Assembly (NCBI RefSeq): GCF_002887595.1
Contig: NZ_PEBU01000003.1
Span: 310,001-374,000, forward strand
Source of the DNA: Bowmanella denitrificans
GTDB lineage: Bacteria > Pseudomonadota > Gammaproteobacteria > Enterobacterales > Alteromonadaceae
Reading direction: 5' to 3'
DNA length: 64,000 nt
The number at the start of each line of letters is the position of its first letter. Within the stretch, counting starts at the first letter, position 1. The notes below the pieces were generated by a model, which did no database searches, was not told where the DNA came from, and saw only the letters and a list, made by a program, of their open reading frames with translations. A program made the position numbers and the translations under genes. Below, piece by piece: positions 29,158 to 40,111 of this stretch.

Positions 29158-30605
29158 CACGACTTCTTCTTATGAAAAGTCATCAGGCGTTTGCGTTTGC
29201 GCTCCTGAGCCAGGGTCAATTGATTTTTCTTACCTTCAAAGGGATTAGCCCCTTCACGAAACTCAATGCGAATCGGCGTGCCCATCACCTTCAGAGACTT
29301 TCTGAAATAGTTCATCAGATACCGCTTATAGGCATCGGGCAAATCCTGCACCTGATTACCGTGGATAACGATCACCGGTGGATTATATCCCCCAGCATGG
29401 GCGTATTTCATTTTTACCCGACGACCGCGAATCAACGGCGGTTGATGGTCAGCCTGGGCCATTTCCATAATGCGGGTCAAAATAGAGGTGTTAATTCTGC
29501 GGGTGGCAGAATCATAGGCTTCCTGTACCGACTCAAACAGGTTGCCCACCCCGGAGCCGTGCAACGCCGAGATAAAATGCAGACGAGCAAAATCAATGAA
29601 GCCCAAACGTCTGTCCAACTCCCGCTTGATATCATCTTTTACCGACACATCCAGGCCGTCCCATTTATTCACGGCCAGCACCAAGGATCGACCTGAATTA
29701 AGCACAAAACCCAGCAGGCTGAGATCCTGATCAGTGATCCCTTCTCTGGCGTCAATCACCATCAGTACCACGTTGGCTTCTTCAATGGCTTGCAGCGTTT
29801 TAACGATGGAGAACTTTTCCACCATGTCTGAGACTTTTTTACGCCTGCGCACGCCGGCTGTGTCTATCAACACATAGTCTCGCTCGTCACGCTGCATAGG
29901 AATAAAGATGCTGTCTCTGGTGGTACCGGGCTGATCGAACACCACCACCCGCTCTTCACCCAGAATACGGTTGGTCAGTGTCGATTTACCCACATTGGGT
30001 TTCCCGACAATGGCCAGTTTAATTGGCAGGCTCTGCAGTTTCTCAAGTTGTGCTTCGGCATCCAGCTCTTCCTGGGCCACATCTGGCTCTTCTATCAGCA
30101 TATCAGGAAACTGTTCGGATAAGGGTTTGACCAAATTATCCAACAATTGCCCGACGCCACGGCCGTGAGCCGCGGCAATCTGATGCACATCACCCAGTGC
30201 CAGACGATAAAACTCCGCCACTTCACTATCACCATCAATGCCGTCCACTTTATTGGCAACAAGGTGCACTGGCTTATTCTGCATGCGCAGATGACGGGCA
30301 ATAGCTTCATCGGCCACCGTCAAACCAGCCCGGGCATCGAGCAGAAACATCACCACATCGGCTTCTTCAATTGCCAGCAGCGATTGTTGCGCCATTTCTG
30401 CATCAATCCCTTGCTCATCGCCACTGATCCCGCCGGTATCTACCACAATAAACTGCAGCCCCTCGCACTTAGCCTGGCCGTATTTACGGTCACGGGTCAG
30501 TCCGGGGAAGTCCGCCACCAGGGCGTCCCGGCTGCGGGTTAATCGGTTAAACAGGGTGGACTTACCGACATTGGGTCGTCCCACCAAAGCTACAACAGGT
30601 AACAT
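29157..30605 (-). CDS. der: Ribosome biogenesis GTPase Der (EngA)
   Basis: Tandem GTPase needed for 50S ribosome assembly, 482 residues. G domain 1 has [10 protein letters not shown] (residues 8-17) and G domain 2 has [10 protein letters not shown] (about 195). DTAGVRRR is the second switch II region, and NKVDG and NKWDG are the two NKxD motifs. The C-terminal KH-like domain (about 370-470) ends in a Lys-rich tail. It follows bamB on the same strand but after a terminator, so it probably has its own promoter. Confidence 0.97.
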   Translation of the reverse strand: MLPVVALVGRPNVGKSTLFNRLTRSRDALVADFPGLTRDRKYGQAKCEGLQFIVVDTGGISGDEQGIDAEMAQQSLLAIEEADVVMFLLDARAGLTVADEAIARHLRMQNKPVHLVANKVDGIDGDSEVAEFYRLALGDVHQIAAAHGRGVGQLLDNLVKPLSEQFPDMLIEEPDVAQEELDAEAQLEKLQSLPIKLAIVGKPNVGKSTLTNRILGEERVVVFDQPGTTRDSIFIPMQRDERDYVLIDTAGVRRRKKVSDMVEKFSIVKTLQAIEEANVVLMVIDAREGITDQDLSLLGFVLNSGRSLVLAVNKWDGLDVSVKDDIKRELDRRLGFIDFARLHFISALHGSGVGNLFESVQEAYDSATRRINTSILTRIMEMAQADHQPPLIRGRRVKMKYAHAGGYNPPVIVIHGNQVQDLPDAYKRYLMNYFRKSLKVMGTPIRIEFREGANPFEGKKNQLTLAQERKRKRLMTFHKKKS

Positions 30606-30688
30606 AAAGATGATTTCCTACTTGCCAAACCGCCCGGCGGTATATGGCGATACGAGCCGCTATTGCGGCGCAAAAGATCATTAAACAC

Positions 30689-30711
30689 AAAAACGGCCCT
30701 TAATCGGGCCG
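30689..30711 (-). terminator. Intrinsic terminator after bamB
   Basis: CGGCCC and GGGCCG pair around a short AT-rich loop; on the minus strand a TTTTTG run follows. It is 30 bases beyond the bamB stop and ends the hisS-yfgM-bamB unit before der. Confidence 0.85.
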
Positions 30712-30740
30712 CTATTCTATCAGGTTTCAGGCCAGATGCT

Positions 30741-32003
30741 TTAGGGTGTTTGCACTGCCCGTAACTGGCCGTCGCGAGTCAGAGTATAGAGTACTTTTCC
30801 ATCCACCACAGGGGCGGCAAAAATACCTTCGTCTTCGTCGTCACCACCCACATCCAAACGCGCGACCAGCTTGCCATCAGACTGATTAAACCAATGCAGG
30901 AAGCCATACTTATCACCGGCAACCAGGTAATCGCCCACAGGCTCTGCCGCCGTCAGCAGGCGACCTCTCAAGCTGTTCTGGCTCCACAACTCTACGCCGT
31001 TGCGGCGGTCCAGACCGTAAACCACACTGTCTGCGTCCACCACATACAGGTTGTTGGCGTCCATGGTAATACGACGGTAAGACCGATAATCACGCTTCCA
31101 GATCACCCGTCCACTACGCAGCTCTACAGCGGCCAAGGTACCATCGAAAGACACCACATAGATAACCCCACCCAAAATCAGCGGCTCGATATCAATGTCA
31201 ACTAAGCGATCCAGCTCTGTGGCACCGGTTGGTGCAGTAATGGCTTGTTCCCAGGCAATCTGACCATTTTCCATAATCACCACGGCCAGCTTACCCGAAG
31301 CCGTACCGACCATGGCTCCGCCCGCTGACGCAGTGGGAGCTGAAATACCGCGTAACGACAGCGGCGGTACTTCCGATTCATATAGCCATTGCTGTTCACC
31401 GGACTCTGCATCCAGCGCAAACATAATGCCAGCGCCGGTATTGACGATTACCAGGCCATCCGCCACTGCAGGCTTGGCCAGCACTTCACCCTTAACCTTA
31501 GCCTGCCAAAGGGTTTCACCGGTATTGATATCCAGCGCGATCACATCGCCGTTTTCGGTGCCAAAGTATACCTTCTCGTAAGATGCAGCCATGCCACCAG
31601 CGATTCGCGCCGCTTCACCAGAGCGCCATAATCTGGCAATACCGGAAAACCAGCCGTCATCACTGAAACGGGCAAAATCACGTTGCCACAGCTGTTTGCC
31701 GCTTACCTGATCAAAAGCAATGACTTCACCATGGCGATCAGCTGCAAAAACTTTGTCGTATGCAACCGCAGGTTTAAGGCGGGAAAAATGCCCGCCGACG
31801 CCACCACCGACGTCTTGTTGCCACAGGGTGGTGGGAACAAATTGCGCATCAATGGGTTTAAGCTGTTTGATTTTCAGCTCTTCCTCATCAGCGAACCAGG
31901 TTGTTGGATCCATCCATTGCGGCACTATGGAGCACCCAGACAGTCCCAACACCGAAAGCAAACACAGCGCCTGAATTGGCTTTTTCACCCCGATACTCCT
32001 CAT
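30741..32003 (-). CDS. bamB: Outer-membrane assembly lipoprotein BamB
   Basis: Lipoprotein of the BAM complex that helps insert beta-barrel proteins. The lipobox is LSGC after MRSIGVKKPIQALCLLSVLG. The mature protein is an eight-bladed PQQ-type beta-propeller (residues about 60-415), with repeated blades of the form VIALDxxTGExLWQ (for example DINTGETLWQAKVKGEV). Length 420 residues is slightly above the E. coli form. The start overlaps the yfgM stop (ATGA), so the two are coupled. Confidence 0.95.
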   Translation of the reverse strand: MRSIGVKKPIQALCLLSVLGLSGCSIVPQWMDPTTWFADEEELKIKQLKPIDAQFVPTTLWQQDVGGGVGGHFSRLKPAVAYDKVFAADRHGEVIAFDQVSGKQLWQRDFARFSDDGWFSGIARLWRSGEAARIAGGMAASYEKVYFGTENGDVIALDINTGETLWQAKVKGEVLAKPAVADGLVIVNTGAGIMFALDAESGEQQWLYESEVPPLSLRGISAPTASAGGAMVGTASGKLAVVIMENGQIAWEQAITAPTGATELDRLVDIDIEPLILGGVIYVVSFDGTLAAVELRSGRVIWKRDYRSYRRITMDANNLYVVDADSVVYGLDRRNGVELWSQNSLRGRLLTAAEPVGDYLVAGDKYGFLHWFNQSDGKLVARLDVGGDDEDEGIFAAPVVDGKVLYTLTRDGQLRAVQTP

Positions 32004-32620
32004 ACGCTGGCAACGGCTGGCAGATTATCCAGTTTCATCTTCAGCAAATTGTTGCTGCTCACTTCCAAGGCTGCGCTGTAGGCTGCCCTGGCTTTGTCAA
32101 GATTACCCTGCTTCAGATGAATGTCACCTTTCAGCTCCTGCACCTGGGCTTTGAAACTATCCTCGGCAATACCGTCCAGAGCACTCATTGCTTCGGTGTA
32201 TTGCTCAAGCTGCAATTGCACGCGGGCAAGACGTAACTTAGCGACAGCGGCAATGGCTGGCACCTTGGCTTTAGAGGCGGCAAACTCCAGTTGTTTGGCT
32301 GCTTCATTTAAGTCGTCACGGCTCACGGCCTGATGGGCAAGCTGCATCGCCGCCAGCAGCGCATAATTATTGTCCGGGTTGGCCTTAACATACTCCAGCG
32401 CCTTGCTGAATCCCTGTTCATCGGTTTCCAGGCCTTGCATAGCTTGCTGATATTGATTGGACGCTTCGTCCATACCGGCAATACGCTGCTCATTGTAATA
32501 ACGCCAGCCCCACAGGCCCCCCAAACCGATTACCGCACCGAGGATGATGGCGGTACCGTTTTCTTTCCAGAATTTTTTAATGGCTTCGACTTGTTGTTCT
32601 TCGGTACTGTAGATTTCCAT
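32000..32620 (-). CDS. yfgM: YfgM-type membrane chaperone (tetratricopeptide)
   Basis: Inner-membrane protein of 206 residues linked to the Sec translocon/PpiD network. A cytoplasmic N-terminus (EIYSTEEQQVEAIKKFWKEN) is followed by one membrane helix (about 20-40, TAIILGAVIGLGGLWGWRYY) and a periplasmic TPR_21 region (about 50-200). Located between hisS and bamB in the conserved order. Confidence 0.93.
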   Translation of the reverse strand: MEIYSTEEQQVEAIKKFWKENGTAIILGAVIGLGGLWGWRYYNEQRIAGMDEASNQYQQAMQGLETDEQGFSKALEYVKANPDNNYALLAAMQLAHQAVSRDDLNEAAKQLEFAASKAKVPAIAAVAKLRLARVQLQLEQYTEAMSALDGIAEDSFKAQVQELKGDIHLKQGNLDKARAAYSAALEVSSNNLLKMKLDNLPAVASV

Positions 32621-32632
32621 CCCGTTCCCCTT

Positions 32633-33916
32633 TTATAGATTCTGTGAAAGTGCCGCGCCCAGAAGCGATGGCAACTGCTCAATACTAACTTGTGTCTGTG
32701 GTTTGTCTTCACGCAGGTACTTAACCCCAACCACAGCCTGATTTACCTCTTCTTCGCCAATGACCAGGGCAATAGCAGCGCCACTTTTATCCGCACGCTT
32801 CATCTGCTTTTTCAGATTGCCGCCACCACAATGCGTTTGCACTCGTAACCCAGGCAAGGCGTCGCGTAGTGATTCAGCCAGCGTTAATCCATAAGCTTCG
32901 GCTTTATCGCCCAACAGGCTCAGGTAAACATCTACCTCCGCGGGCAACTCGACCAACTGCAGGGATTCCAGCAGCAGAACCAAACGCTCAAGACCCATGG
33001 CAAATCCCACAGCGGGCGTGGTCTTGCCTCCTAACTGCTCTACCAGGCCATCGTAGCGACCGCCGGCACACACTGTGCCCTGAGCACCGAGCGCATCGGT
33101 TACCCATTCAAAAACGGTGCGATTGTAATAATCCAGTCCACGCACCAGGCGCGAATTAACCCGGTATTGGATACCAGCCAGGGCTAAACGTTCACACAAT
33201 AAACCAAAATGCTGGCGAGACTCGTCGTCGATGTAGTCCAGTAAGTCCGGTGCATCTGGCAATAACGCCTGCACTTCTGGGTTTTTGCTGTCCAGCACCC
33301 GTAGCGGGTTGGTCGACATGCGACGTTTGCTGTCTTCATCCAGCTTGTCTTCGTGTTGCTTAAGATAAGCCACCAGTGCATCACGATACTCTGCCCGGGA
33401 CTCGCTGGAGCCCAGCGAATTAATTTCCAGATGCACTTTGTCGGAAAGACCAAATTTCTGCCATAACCTGGCAGTCAGCAGAATCACTTCCACGTCAATG
33501 TCAGGTCCTGGCAAACCAAAGATTTCCACACCGAATTGATGAAATTGACGATAGCGCCCCTTTTGCGGACGTTCATGGCGGAACATCGGCCCCATGTACC
33601 ACAAGCGCTGCTGTTGGTTATACAGCAGGCCGTGTTCATTGCCAGCTCGAACAGTACTGGCCGTTCCTTCAGGGCGCAAAGTCAGGCTGTCGCCGTTGCG
33701 ATCCTCAAAGGTGTACATTTCTTTTTCTACGATATCAGTCACTTCGCCGATAGAACGTTTAAAAAGATCGGTGCTTTCCACTATGGGGGTGCGGATTTCC
33801 TGGTAGCCGTAACTTTTAACGGTGTCACGTATGTTCTGCTCTACCCACTGCCATAGACCGGATTGTTCCGGCAGGCAGTCATTCATTCCGCGAATGGCCT
33901 GAATTTGCTTACTCAC
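32633..33916 (-). CDS. hisS: Histidyl-tRNA synthetase
   Basis: Charges tRNA-His. Class II synthetase of 427 residues with motif 1 region (TPIVEST), motif 2 ([16 protein letters not shown]), the two histidine-specific motifs [15 protein letters not shown] and CAGGRYDGL, motif 3 ([13 protein letters not shown]) and a C-terminal anticodon-binding domain (about 335-420). The start is GTG 33916, giving the family start [13 protein letters not shown]. It is followed by yfgM after 12 bases. Confidence 0.97.
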   Translation of the reverse strand: MSKQIQAIRGMNDCLPEQSGLWQWVEQNIRDTVKSYGYQEIRTPIVESTDLFKRSIGEVTDIVEKEMYTFEDRNGDSLTLRPEGTASTVRAGNEHGLLYNQQQRLWYMGPMFRHERPQKGRYRQFHQFGVEIFGLPGPDIDVEVILLTARLWQKFGLSDKVHLEINSLGSSESRAEYRDALVAYLKQHEDKLDEDSKRRMSTNPLRVLDSKNPEVQALLPDAPDLLDYIDDESRQHFGLLCERLALAGIQYRVNSRLVRGLDYYNRTVFEWVTDALGAQGTVCAGGRYDGLVEQLGGKTTPAVGFAMGLERLVLLLESLQLVELPAEVDVYLSLLGDKAEAYGLTLAESLRDALPGLRVQTHCGGGNLKKQMKRADKSGAAIALVIGEEEVNQAVVGVKYLREDKPQTQVSIEQLPSLLGAALSQNL

Positions 33917-34006
33917 CTGTGTCTGTCTCGATTCCGTACTGCGATGCCATTATGCACGCGGGTTTTAACCTAAAGGCGGCGATTATAGGGCCTGGCTGCG
34001 CAAAGG

Positions 34007-35122
34007 TCAGGCATTTTTCACCTGAATGCGGTTCTTCTCGTCCAAAACGGCCGCTTTGGCGCGGATCCGTTTCTCAAGTTGTTCAATCAGATCGTCGTTT
34101 GCCAGTCGCTCTTTCTGCCTTACGCCATCCAGATAAAAGCCACTCATATTGCGTGCCCCGGTCAATCCCAGGTCTGACACCTCAGCCTCACCAGGCCCAT
34201 TGACCACGCAGCCGATGATAGACACATCCATTGGCGTCAGTATATCCTCCAGGCGTTGCTCCAGCGCATTGACCGTGCCAATCACATCAAACTCCTGACG
34301 GGAGCAACTGGGGCAGGCAATAAAATTGATACCTCTGGAGCGAATGCGCAGAGATTTGAGAATATCAAAACCAACTTTGATTTCTTCCACCGGATCAGCG
34401 GCCAAAGAAATGCGAATGGTATCGCCTATACCTTCAGCCAATAACATGCCCAGCCCCACCGCACTTTTTACTGCACCAGCGCGCTGTCCGCCCGCTTCGG
34501 TAATCCCTAAATGCAGGGGCTGATCAATCTTCTGCGCCAGCAAACGATAGGCCCCAACAGCCAGAAACACGTCCGACGCTTTAACACTGACCTTAAACTG
34601 GTGGAAATTGAGTCTGTCCAGAATATCCACATGGCGCATGGCTGACTCCACCAGCGCTTCCGGGGTCGGCTCACCGTACTTTTCCTGTAAGTCTTTTTCC
34701 AGCGAGCCACCATTTACACCAATACGAATGGGAATATTTTTATCTCTGGCACAATCCACCACCGCGCGAATGCGCTCTTCACTGCCAATGTTGCCCGGGT
34801 TAATGCGCAAACAATCCACCCCGTATTCGGCCACCTTCAGGGCAATGCGATAATCGAAATGAATATCCGCCACCAATGGGATATCCACCTGAGCACGAAT
34901 ACGCTTAAAGGCTTCAGCAGCATCCATAGTAGGAATAGAGACCCGCACGATTTCGCCACCAACGGCCTGTATACGCTTAATTTGCGCCACCGTCGCATCC
35001 ACATCGGTTGTAGGGGTATTGGTCATAGACTGCACGGCGATGGGCGCACCGTCACCAATCGGTACCTTGCCCACATAAATACGGGTGGACTTACGACGTG
35101 TAATAGGTGATTCGGCAAACAT
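34007..35122 (-). CDS. ispG: 4-hydroxy-3-methylbut-2-enyl-diphosphate synthase (flavodoxin type)
   Basis: MEP isoprenoid pathway enzyme converting MEcPP to HMBPP with a [4Fe-4S] cluster. Length 371 residues. An N-terminal TIM barrel (about 1-250) is followed by the cluster domain with Cys ligands in [11 protein letters not shown] and [11 protein letters not shown], plus a conserved Glu further on. Located between rodZ and hisS in the standard gammaproteobacterial order; intergenic gaps are short (32 bases to rodZ, 90 to hisS). Confidence 0.97.
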   Translation of the reverse strand: MFAESPITRRKSTRIYVGKVPIGDGAPIAVQSMTNTPTTDVDATVAQIKRIQAVGGEIVRVSIPTMDAAEAFKRIRAQVDIPLVADIHFDYRIALKVAEYGVDCLRINPGNIGSEERIRAVVDCARDKNIPIRIGVNGGSLEKDLQEKYGEPTPEALVESAMRHVDILDRLNFHQFKVSVKASDVFLAVGAYRLLAQKIDQPLHLGITEAGGQRAGAVKSAVGLGMLLAEGIGDTIRISLAADPVEEIKVGFDILKSLRIRSRGINFIACPSCSRQEFDVIGTVNALEQRLEDILTPMDVSIIGCVVNGPGEAEVSDLGLTGARNMSGFYLDGVRQKERLANDDLIEQLEKRIRAKAAVLDEKNRIQVKNA

Positions 35123-35154
35123 GTTAACTTTAATCCAACTAGATTCTTAATAGG

Positions 35155-36138
35155 TTATTGCAGCGGCAATGTGAATTTGGCAGAGCGCCCTTTGGGAAAC
35201 TGGGACATATCCACCGCTTCACCATCGAAATTAATCTGCACGGCTTCTGGCGCCCCCAAGGTCACCTCAAAAGGCGGCACACCAGACACGGGCATAGTAC
35301 GCCCCGCCACTTTAACGCCATACGCAATGGCTTCACCGGTTGCATCGACAATATTCACCCAGCAATCAGCACTGAACTGAAATACCAGCTCTGCCTCGGT
35401 CGGCAATATATCTTGGGTAGCGGCTGCCAATACATCCTCGGCTACAGTGTCATCCGGGCTTGAATCAGTGACTTCTGTTGCCCCAGGCTCTGCCTGACGT
35501 TGCACATCCACTGACGATTGTTGCGGTTGTTCGATAACTTGTGCTGGTAGTTCAGGCTCATCCTGTGGCACTTGCTCGGGAATGTTGGGTTCTGACGCGG
35601 CAGTCAGCGCTGACTGTTCCTGCTGAGGTTGTGATGTTGCCGGCTCTGCGGTAACGATGGCACTGGTACTGATGGGCTCACTGCTGTTGCTTTGCTGTAA
35701 CCACCATACCACTACCATAGCAATAATAATTGCCAGGATTACGTATGACACCAGCATCAATCGATCATCGCTGGCTTGCTTAGCCACTTTGCGCGAGAAA
35801 CTCTGCAGTTTCGCCGGCTCCTGCTTGGCAGCATTCAATGCATCGAATGCTTCGAGCACCTGCTGCGGAGCAACATCCAGAAGCTTGGCGTAGTTTTTAT
35901 AGTAGCCACGAATAAAGGTAATGGAAATGCGCTGTTCGAAGACTTCTGTCTCCAGGCTCTGGATATTAGCCGGTTTCAGGTTCAGCCTGGTTGCCACCTC
36001 TTCAATACTCAGTCCCCGGGCCACGCGCGCCTCCTTGAGCATCGTCCCCGGTCCTGTGGCTTGTGTCTGCTCGGCAACCTGTTCGTCTGTCATAATACTG
36101 CTGTTACTCTGTTTGAGTGAATGTTGATCCCTGCTCAT
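35155..36138 (-). CDS. rodZ: Cell-shape protein RodZ
   Basis: Bitopic membrane protein linking MreB to the elongasome. Cytoplasmic Xre-type helix-turn-helix (residues about 30-95, LKEARVARGLSIEEVATRLNLK), basic juxtamembrane region, one membrane helix (about 130-150, LMLVSYVILAIIIAMVVVWW), a Gln/Glu/Pro-rich linker (about 155-240) and a C-terminal periplasmic DUF4115 beta domain (about 245-327). Length 327 is normal. Its start overlaps the pilW stop (ATGA). Confidence 0.94.
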   Translation of the reverse strand: MSRDQHSLKQSNSSIMTDEQVAEQTQATGPGTMLKEARVARGLSIEEVATRLNLKPANIQSLETEVFEQRISITFIRGYYKNYAKLLDVAPQQVLEAFDALNAAKQEPAKLQSFSRKVAKQASDDRLMLVSYVILAIIIAMVVVWWLQQSNSSEPISTSAIVTAEPATSQPQQEQSALTAASEPNIPEQVPQDEPELPAQVIEQPQQSSVDVQRQAEPGATEVTDSSPDDTVAEDVLAAATQDILPTEAELVFQFSADCWVNIVDATGEAIAYGVKVAGRTMPVSGVPPFEVTLGAPEAVQINFDGEAVDMSQFPKGRSAKFTLPLQ

Positions 36139-37148
36139 TGTGGCGGGGCTATTCTGAGTTTCTTACCAACATAAATGGACGATGGATCCTGTAATTGGTT
36201 CCATTCCATCAGGGTTTTCATTTTTATATTGTACTTGAGTGATATCCGGTAGAGGTTTTCCCCTTCAGCCACGACATGATACTCAGGCTCAGACCGGTTG
36301 TCGTCCTCTGCCGGCTCTGCAGAAGCTGGTTCCTGCACCTGCCAATCGGAGGTTTTAGGGCGTACAAGCTCTTTCTGCTCAGCCTGCTGACTCGCCGCTA
36401 ACTCAAGATAATGCTGAGTCGCCTGATGCTGAGGATACAGTTCACTGAGCATATTACCGTATCCCTTAGCACTTTGCAGGTTTCCCTGCCCTGCTTCAAT
36501 GCGATAACCTAACAGCAGCATCTGCGGCGAGACCCGACCTAACCGTTCCAGCTTCGCCAATGCTGCTTTAGCCTCTGCCCAGTTACTTTGCTGAACCAGC
36601 ACTTCGGTCAACAGCATCAGGCTTTTTGTTCTGGAAGGCTGATGATTCAGTGCACCTTGCAGATAACCTATTGCGTCGTCCAACTGATTCTGACTCTGTG
36701 CGCACAACGCCATATTTTCATAAGTTTCAGCACTGCGGATGTAGGCCTGATTGTCCAGCGCTTGCTGGAAATATTTTTTTGCATCGTCGTAACGGCCCAA
36801 CTGACACAGAAACGCACCATAGCTGTTAACAATGTCAGGGTTACTGTTATCCAACTTCATGGCCTGACGATATGCATCCTCGGCATGTCGGTTTTCTTCT
36901 ACCAACTGGTAATAATAAGCCAGACCGTAGTGGGCATCGGCCATATTGGGGGCGTATTCAAGCGCTTTATCCAGATTGTATTTTGCCTGACTATAGTTGC
37001 CGTTTTTCAGGTAGGTGAGACCCAGAGAGATCCTGGTTCTGGCGGCATCTTGTGCATTAAAGTCGGCCGCGGGGCCCGCACCGTCAATCTGCGATTGACT
37101 GGCACAGGCGCTGATAAAGAATATTATGCAAAAGAGTAACTTGCGCAT
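36135..37148 (-). CDS. pilW: Type IV pilus biogenesis protein PilW/PilF with added LysM domain
   Basis: Outer-membrane lipoprotein pilotin for the PilQ secretin. The lipobox is ISAC at residues 12-15. TPR repeats fill residues about 35-240 (ARTRISLGLTYLKNGNYSQAK, then NSYGAFLCQLGRYDDAKKYF). Unusually, the C-terminus carries a LysM-type segment (about 290-337: YHVVAEGENLYRISLKYNIK and IYVGKKLRI), which should bind peptidoglycan. Most PilW/PilF proteins are about 250 residues; this one is 337 because of that addition and a Pro/Glu-rich linker. It lies between rlmN and rodZ as usual. Confidence 0.92.
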   Translation of the reverse strand: MRKLLFCIIFFISACASQSQIDGAGPAADFNAQDAARTRISLGLTYLKNGNYSQAKYNLDKALEYAPNMADAHYGLAYYYQLVEENRHAEDAYRQAMKLDNSNPDIVNSYGAFLCQLGRYDDAKKYFQQALDNQAYIRSAETYENMALCAQSQNQLDDAIGYLQGALNHQPSRTKSLMLLTEVLVQQSNWAEAKAALAKLERLGRVSPQMLLLGYRIEAGQGNLQSAKGYGNMLSELYPQHQATQHYLELAASQQAEQKELVRPKTSDWQVQEPASAEPAEDDNRSEPEYHVVAEGENLYRISLKYNIKMKTLMEWNQLQDPSSIYVGKKLRIAPPQ

Positions 37149-37171
37149 CTGAACCCAAAATTTATGGTGAA

Positions 37172-38293
37172 TCAGGCCATTTTTACTGAAATTGACTCAC
37201 CCTTCATCTGTTTTTTTAGCATACGTTTAGTACGGTCTACTACATCGCCTACTAATTGACCACATGCTGCATCAATATCATCCCCTCTGGTCTTACGAAC
37301 CACCACCGTGAGCCCATATTCCATCAGCACCTTGGAAAAGCGATCAATACGGGAATTACTCGAACAAGTGTAAGGCGACCCAGGATACGGATTAAAGGGG
37401 ATTAGGTTAATTTTGCTTGGCGTGTCTTTCAGCACTCTGGCCAGTTGGTGTGCCTGATCCATGCTGTCATTGATACCATTGAGCATTACATATTCAATAG
37501 TGACCCGGCCCTGATTGGCATTGGATTTAGCCAGATAGCGACGCACCCCAGCCAACAGTTCCTCAATAGGATACTTTTTATTGATCGGCACAATTTCATT
37601 GCGCAGTTCATCTGTGGGCGCATGTAATGAGACGGCAAGCGCAACGTCAATCTGATCACCCAGCAAATCCAAAGCCGGTACCACGCCAGATGTACTAAGG
37701 GTAACGCGACGTTTAGACAAACCGAAACCAAAATCATCTAACATGATGTCCATGGCCGGTACCACGTTTTTCAGGTTGAGCAGTGGTTCTCCCATGCCCA
37801 TCATGACCACATTAGTAATGGGGCGCTTGGCCGTATCTTTGGACAAACCAATGGTTTTCGCCACCCGCCATACCTGACCAATGATTTCCGCCACGGACAG
37901 ATTGCGGTTGAACCCTTGTTGAGCCGTGGAGCAAAATGTACATTCCAATGCACAGCCTACCTGCGAAGACACACACAAGGTGGCACGGTCTGTTTCCGGG
38001 ATCCACACCGCTTCAACTTCCTGTCCCCCTTTTAAAATCAGGGCAAACTTAATCGTGCCATCACTGGCATTCTGTTGACGGGAAATTTCCGGCGCTTCAA
38101 TCACGCAGGATTCAGCCAATTTAGCACGCAGGCTTTTGTTGAGGTTGGTCATCTGCTCGAAGTCATCGACACCGGCCTGATAGATCCATTTCATCAGTTG
38201 GTCAGCGCGAAAAGGCTTTTCACCAATACTGGCAAAGAAGTCGCGCAGTCCCTGACGGTTCAGATCCAACAAGTTGGTTTTAGCATTAGCCAT
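37172..38293 (-). CDS. rlmN: Dual-specificity 23S rRNA/tRNA methyltransferase RlmN
   Basis: Radical SAM enzyme that makes 2-methyladenosine at A2503 of 23S rRNA and A37 of some tRNAs. Length 373 residues. The cluster motif CxxxCxxC appears in [12 protein letters not shown], with SAM-binding GMGEPLLN and the catalytic Cys pair region ending [15 protein letters not shown]. Located upstream of pilW, 23 bases apart, in the conserved block that starts near ndk. Confidence 0.97.
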   Translation of the reverse strand: MANAKTNLLDLNRQGLRDFFASIGEKPFRADQLMKWIYQAGVDDFEQMTNLNKSLRAKLAESCVIEAPEISRQQNASDGTIKFALILKGGQEVEAVWIPETDRATLCVSSQVGCALECTFCSTAQQGFNRNLSVAEIIGQVWRVAKTIGLSKDTAKRPITNVVMMGMGEPLLNLKNVVPAMDIMLDDFGFGLSKRRVTLSTSGVVPALDLLGDQIDVALAVSLHAPTDELRNEIVPINKKYPIEELLAGVRRYLAKSNANQGRVTIEYVMLNGINDSMDQAHQLARVLKDTPSKINLIPFNPYPGSPYTCSSNSRIDRFSKVLMEYGLTVVVRKTRGDDIDAACGQLVGDVVDRTKRMLKKQMKGESISVKMA

Positions 38294-38391
38294 GAATAGT
38301 CACCTCAAACTTCGGGGGCGGAATTGTACATTTTTTAAACGCAATTTAAAACTGGCTACCCAAATTACTGGGTATCGAGATTTTTCTGGCA

Positions 38392-38417
38392 AAAAAGGGA
38401 GCCTGAGCTCCCTTTTT
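38392..38417 (-). terminator. Intrinsic terminator of ndk
   Basis: An 11-base stem, AAAAAGGGAGC with GCTCCCTTTTT, around a CTGA loop, 15 bases beyond the ndk stop; T-run on the minus strand. Confidence 0.88.
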
Positions 38418-38432
38418 CTCACCCGCTATGAA

Positions 38433-38864
38433 TTAACGAGTGCGAGGGCAGATTTCTTCGTCAGCAAAGAAGTAAGCAATCTCACGTGCAGCTGATTCAG
38501 GGGCATCAGAACCGTGCACAGCATTTTCATCAATGGACACGGCGTAGTCAGCACGCAAAGTGCCGGCCAGTGCTTCTTTCGGGTTGGTGGCACCCATGAT
38601 TTCACGGTTCTTACGCACAGCATCTTCACCTTCCAGAACCTGAACCATGACAGGACCAGACGTCATGAACGCAACCAAAGCACCAAAGAAAGGACGCTCT
38701 TTGTGTTCAGCGTAGAAACCTTCAGCCTGCTCTTTGCTCATATGCAGCATTTTGGACGCTACGATACGCAGGCCAGCAGACTCGAAACGGTTGTAGATTG
38801 CGCCAACTACGTTTTTCGCAACGGCATCAGGCTTAATAATGGAAAAAGTACGTTCCAGAGCCAT
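38433..38864 (-). CDS. ndk: Nucleoside diphosphate kinase
   Basis: Transfers the gamma phosphate between nucleoside triphosphates and diphosphates. Length 143 residues from ATG 38864 (GGAG 8 bases upstream), matching the family; an upstream TTG-type start would add five unneeded residues. The catalytic His is in [12 protein letters not shown], with [14 protein letters not shown] at the N-terminus. It has its own promoter region and terminator and precedes rlmN. Confidence 0.97.
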   Translation of the reverse strand: MALERTFSIIKPDAVAKNVVGAIYNRFESAGLRIVASKMLHMSKEQAEGFYAEHKERPFFGALVAFMTSGPVMVQVLEGEDAVRKNREIMGATNPKEALAGTLRADYAVSIDENAVHGSDAPESAAREIAYFFADEEICPRTR

Positions 38865-39033
38865 GTTAAAAGTCTCCAAAGTTAAAGAGGATAAAATTTT
38901 GAGCGCGGATTATATGCAAAATAATACCGCTTGACCATTCAGCCACACAGAAAACTTATCATAACCTTTAGCAACGAAGTTCTGCGCGCTTTCGCCTAAT
39001 ATTGTTATATATGACATATAGCGAAGACCCCTG

Positions 39034-39819
39034 ATGGTAGTAACAAAAAAGGCGGTTGTACTGGTATTCCTCCTGTTGACTCCGTTCTGCTGGGCTAAAA
39101 CACCAGAGCCCTTGGTGGTCGCCAGTGCGCTGTGGCCACCCAATTTTGTCAATGAAGCCGGAGATGGCATCTACCAGCAAATTCTCAGGGAAATTTATCC
39201 TAACTATGCGTTGCAATATGTCTATACCACCTATGCCCGCTCTAAACATATGGTGTCCGCAGGCAAGGCCGACTTGTGGCTGGTGTCGTACACAGCTGAA
39301 GAGCCATGGGCTCTGTATCCAAAGCATGCCCACGACGCAGATTTGATTGCCGCGGTACACCTAAAAGAAACCCCGTGGCAGGGCATCAGCAGCTTAACAG
39401 GCCAACCCGTTTCCTGGATCAGCGAATACGGCTTTGAAAAATATCTACCACAACTGCAAATGCAATACTACGAAGTGCCAGACCTTGATGTTGCCATAAA
39501 GATTTTACTGGCAGGCAGAATCCATTATGTGCTTGACGATATCTGGGGCATAGAAGCCTATTTGCAGAATCACCCTGATGTAAAAGCGCAGATGACGGTG
39601 CAACCATTTGCCCTGATGAAACTATACCCAGCGTTCAAACACACTGATAAGGGTCGCCGCTTAGCCAAACAATGGGACAAAGCGATGGCAAGGCTTATTA
39701 AAGGACGTCTGCAGACCTTATATCGTCAAGCCGGGGAGTCGTATCTGCTGGACGATTGCACAAGGCCGAGCAACGATGCCAAAGGCCTGATCTGTCTGGA
39801 TTTGCCCAATTCCCCCTGA
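39034..39819 (+). CDS. Stand-alone periplasmic solute-binding protein (family 3-like)
   Basis: A 261-residue secreted protein with signal peptide (1-21, ends CWA) and an amino-acid-binding-type (SBP_bac_3) fold: PLVVASALWPPNF at the start of lobe 1, GKADLWLVSYTAEEP, and LAGRIHYVLDDIWGIEAYL in lobe 2. No permease or ATPase gene is adjacent, so it may be a sensor-type or orphan binding protein, as is common in Alteromonadales. A Cys pair near the C-terminus may form a disulphide. Ligand unknown. Confidence 0.78.
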   Translation: MVVTKKAVVLVFLLLTPFCWAKTPEPLVVASALWPPNFVNEAGDGIYQQILREIYPNYALQYVYTTYARSKHMVSAGKADLWLVSYTAEEPWALYPKHAHDADLIAAVHLKETPWQGISSLTGQPVSWISEYGFEKYLPQLQMQYYEVPDLDVAIKILLAGRIHYVLDDIWGIEAYLQNHPDVKAQMTVQPFALMKLYPAFKHTDKGRRLAKQWDKAMARLIKGRLQTLYRQAGESYLLDDCTRPSNDAKGLICLDLPNSP

Positions 39820-39888
39820 TACCAATATGCAGCACAAGGTGCTATAGTGCGCGCCCTGATTCGCCCGGGTTGTCTGCACATAGCCAAT

Positions 39889-39919
39889 ACTTGAGTAAAT
39901 TGCTCAAGTAATATAAAAT
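39889..39919 (+). promoter_or_regulatory. IscR-like palindrome over the suf promoter
   Basis: ACTTGAG and CTCAAGT form an inverted repeat with a 7-base centre (39889-39909). It covers a -35-like TTGAGT (39891-39896), and TAAAAT lies 17 bases downstream (39914-39919). The shape resembles IscR type 1 sites. With iscR in the same locus, repression of suf by cluster-loaded IscR is likely, but this is inference. Confidence 0.6.
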
Positions 39920-40111
39920 GCCGCCCTATATCAGAGCTGAATTTCAGTGTGACCAGGATTTATCTCTAACCGCCGGGCAAACTGGCAATAATAATCCATA
40001 GGTAATCCAGGCGTTGTACCACGTACAACATGCACTCTTTAGTTAATAACGGCTTAGTGATGCCGTTAAGTCAAGCGACTGACCCTGAACCAGTGATAGA
40101 GACCAGATTCT

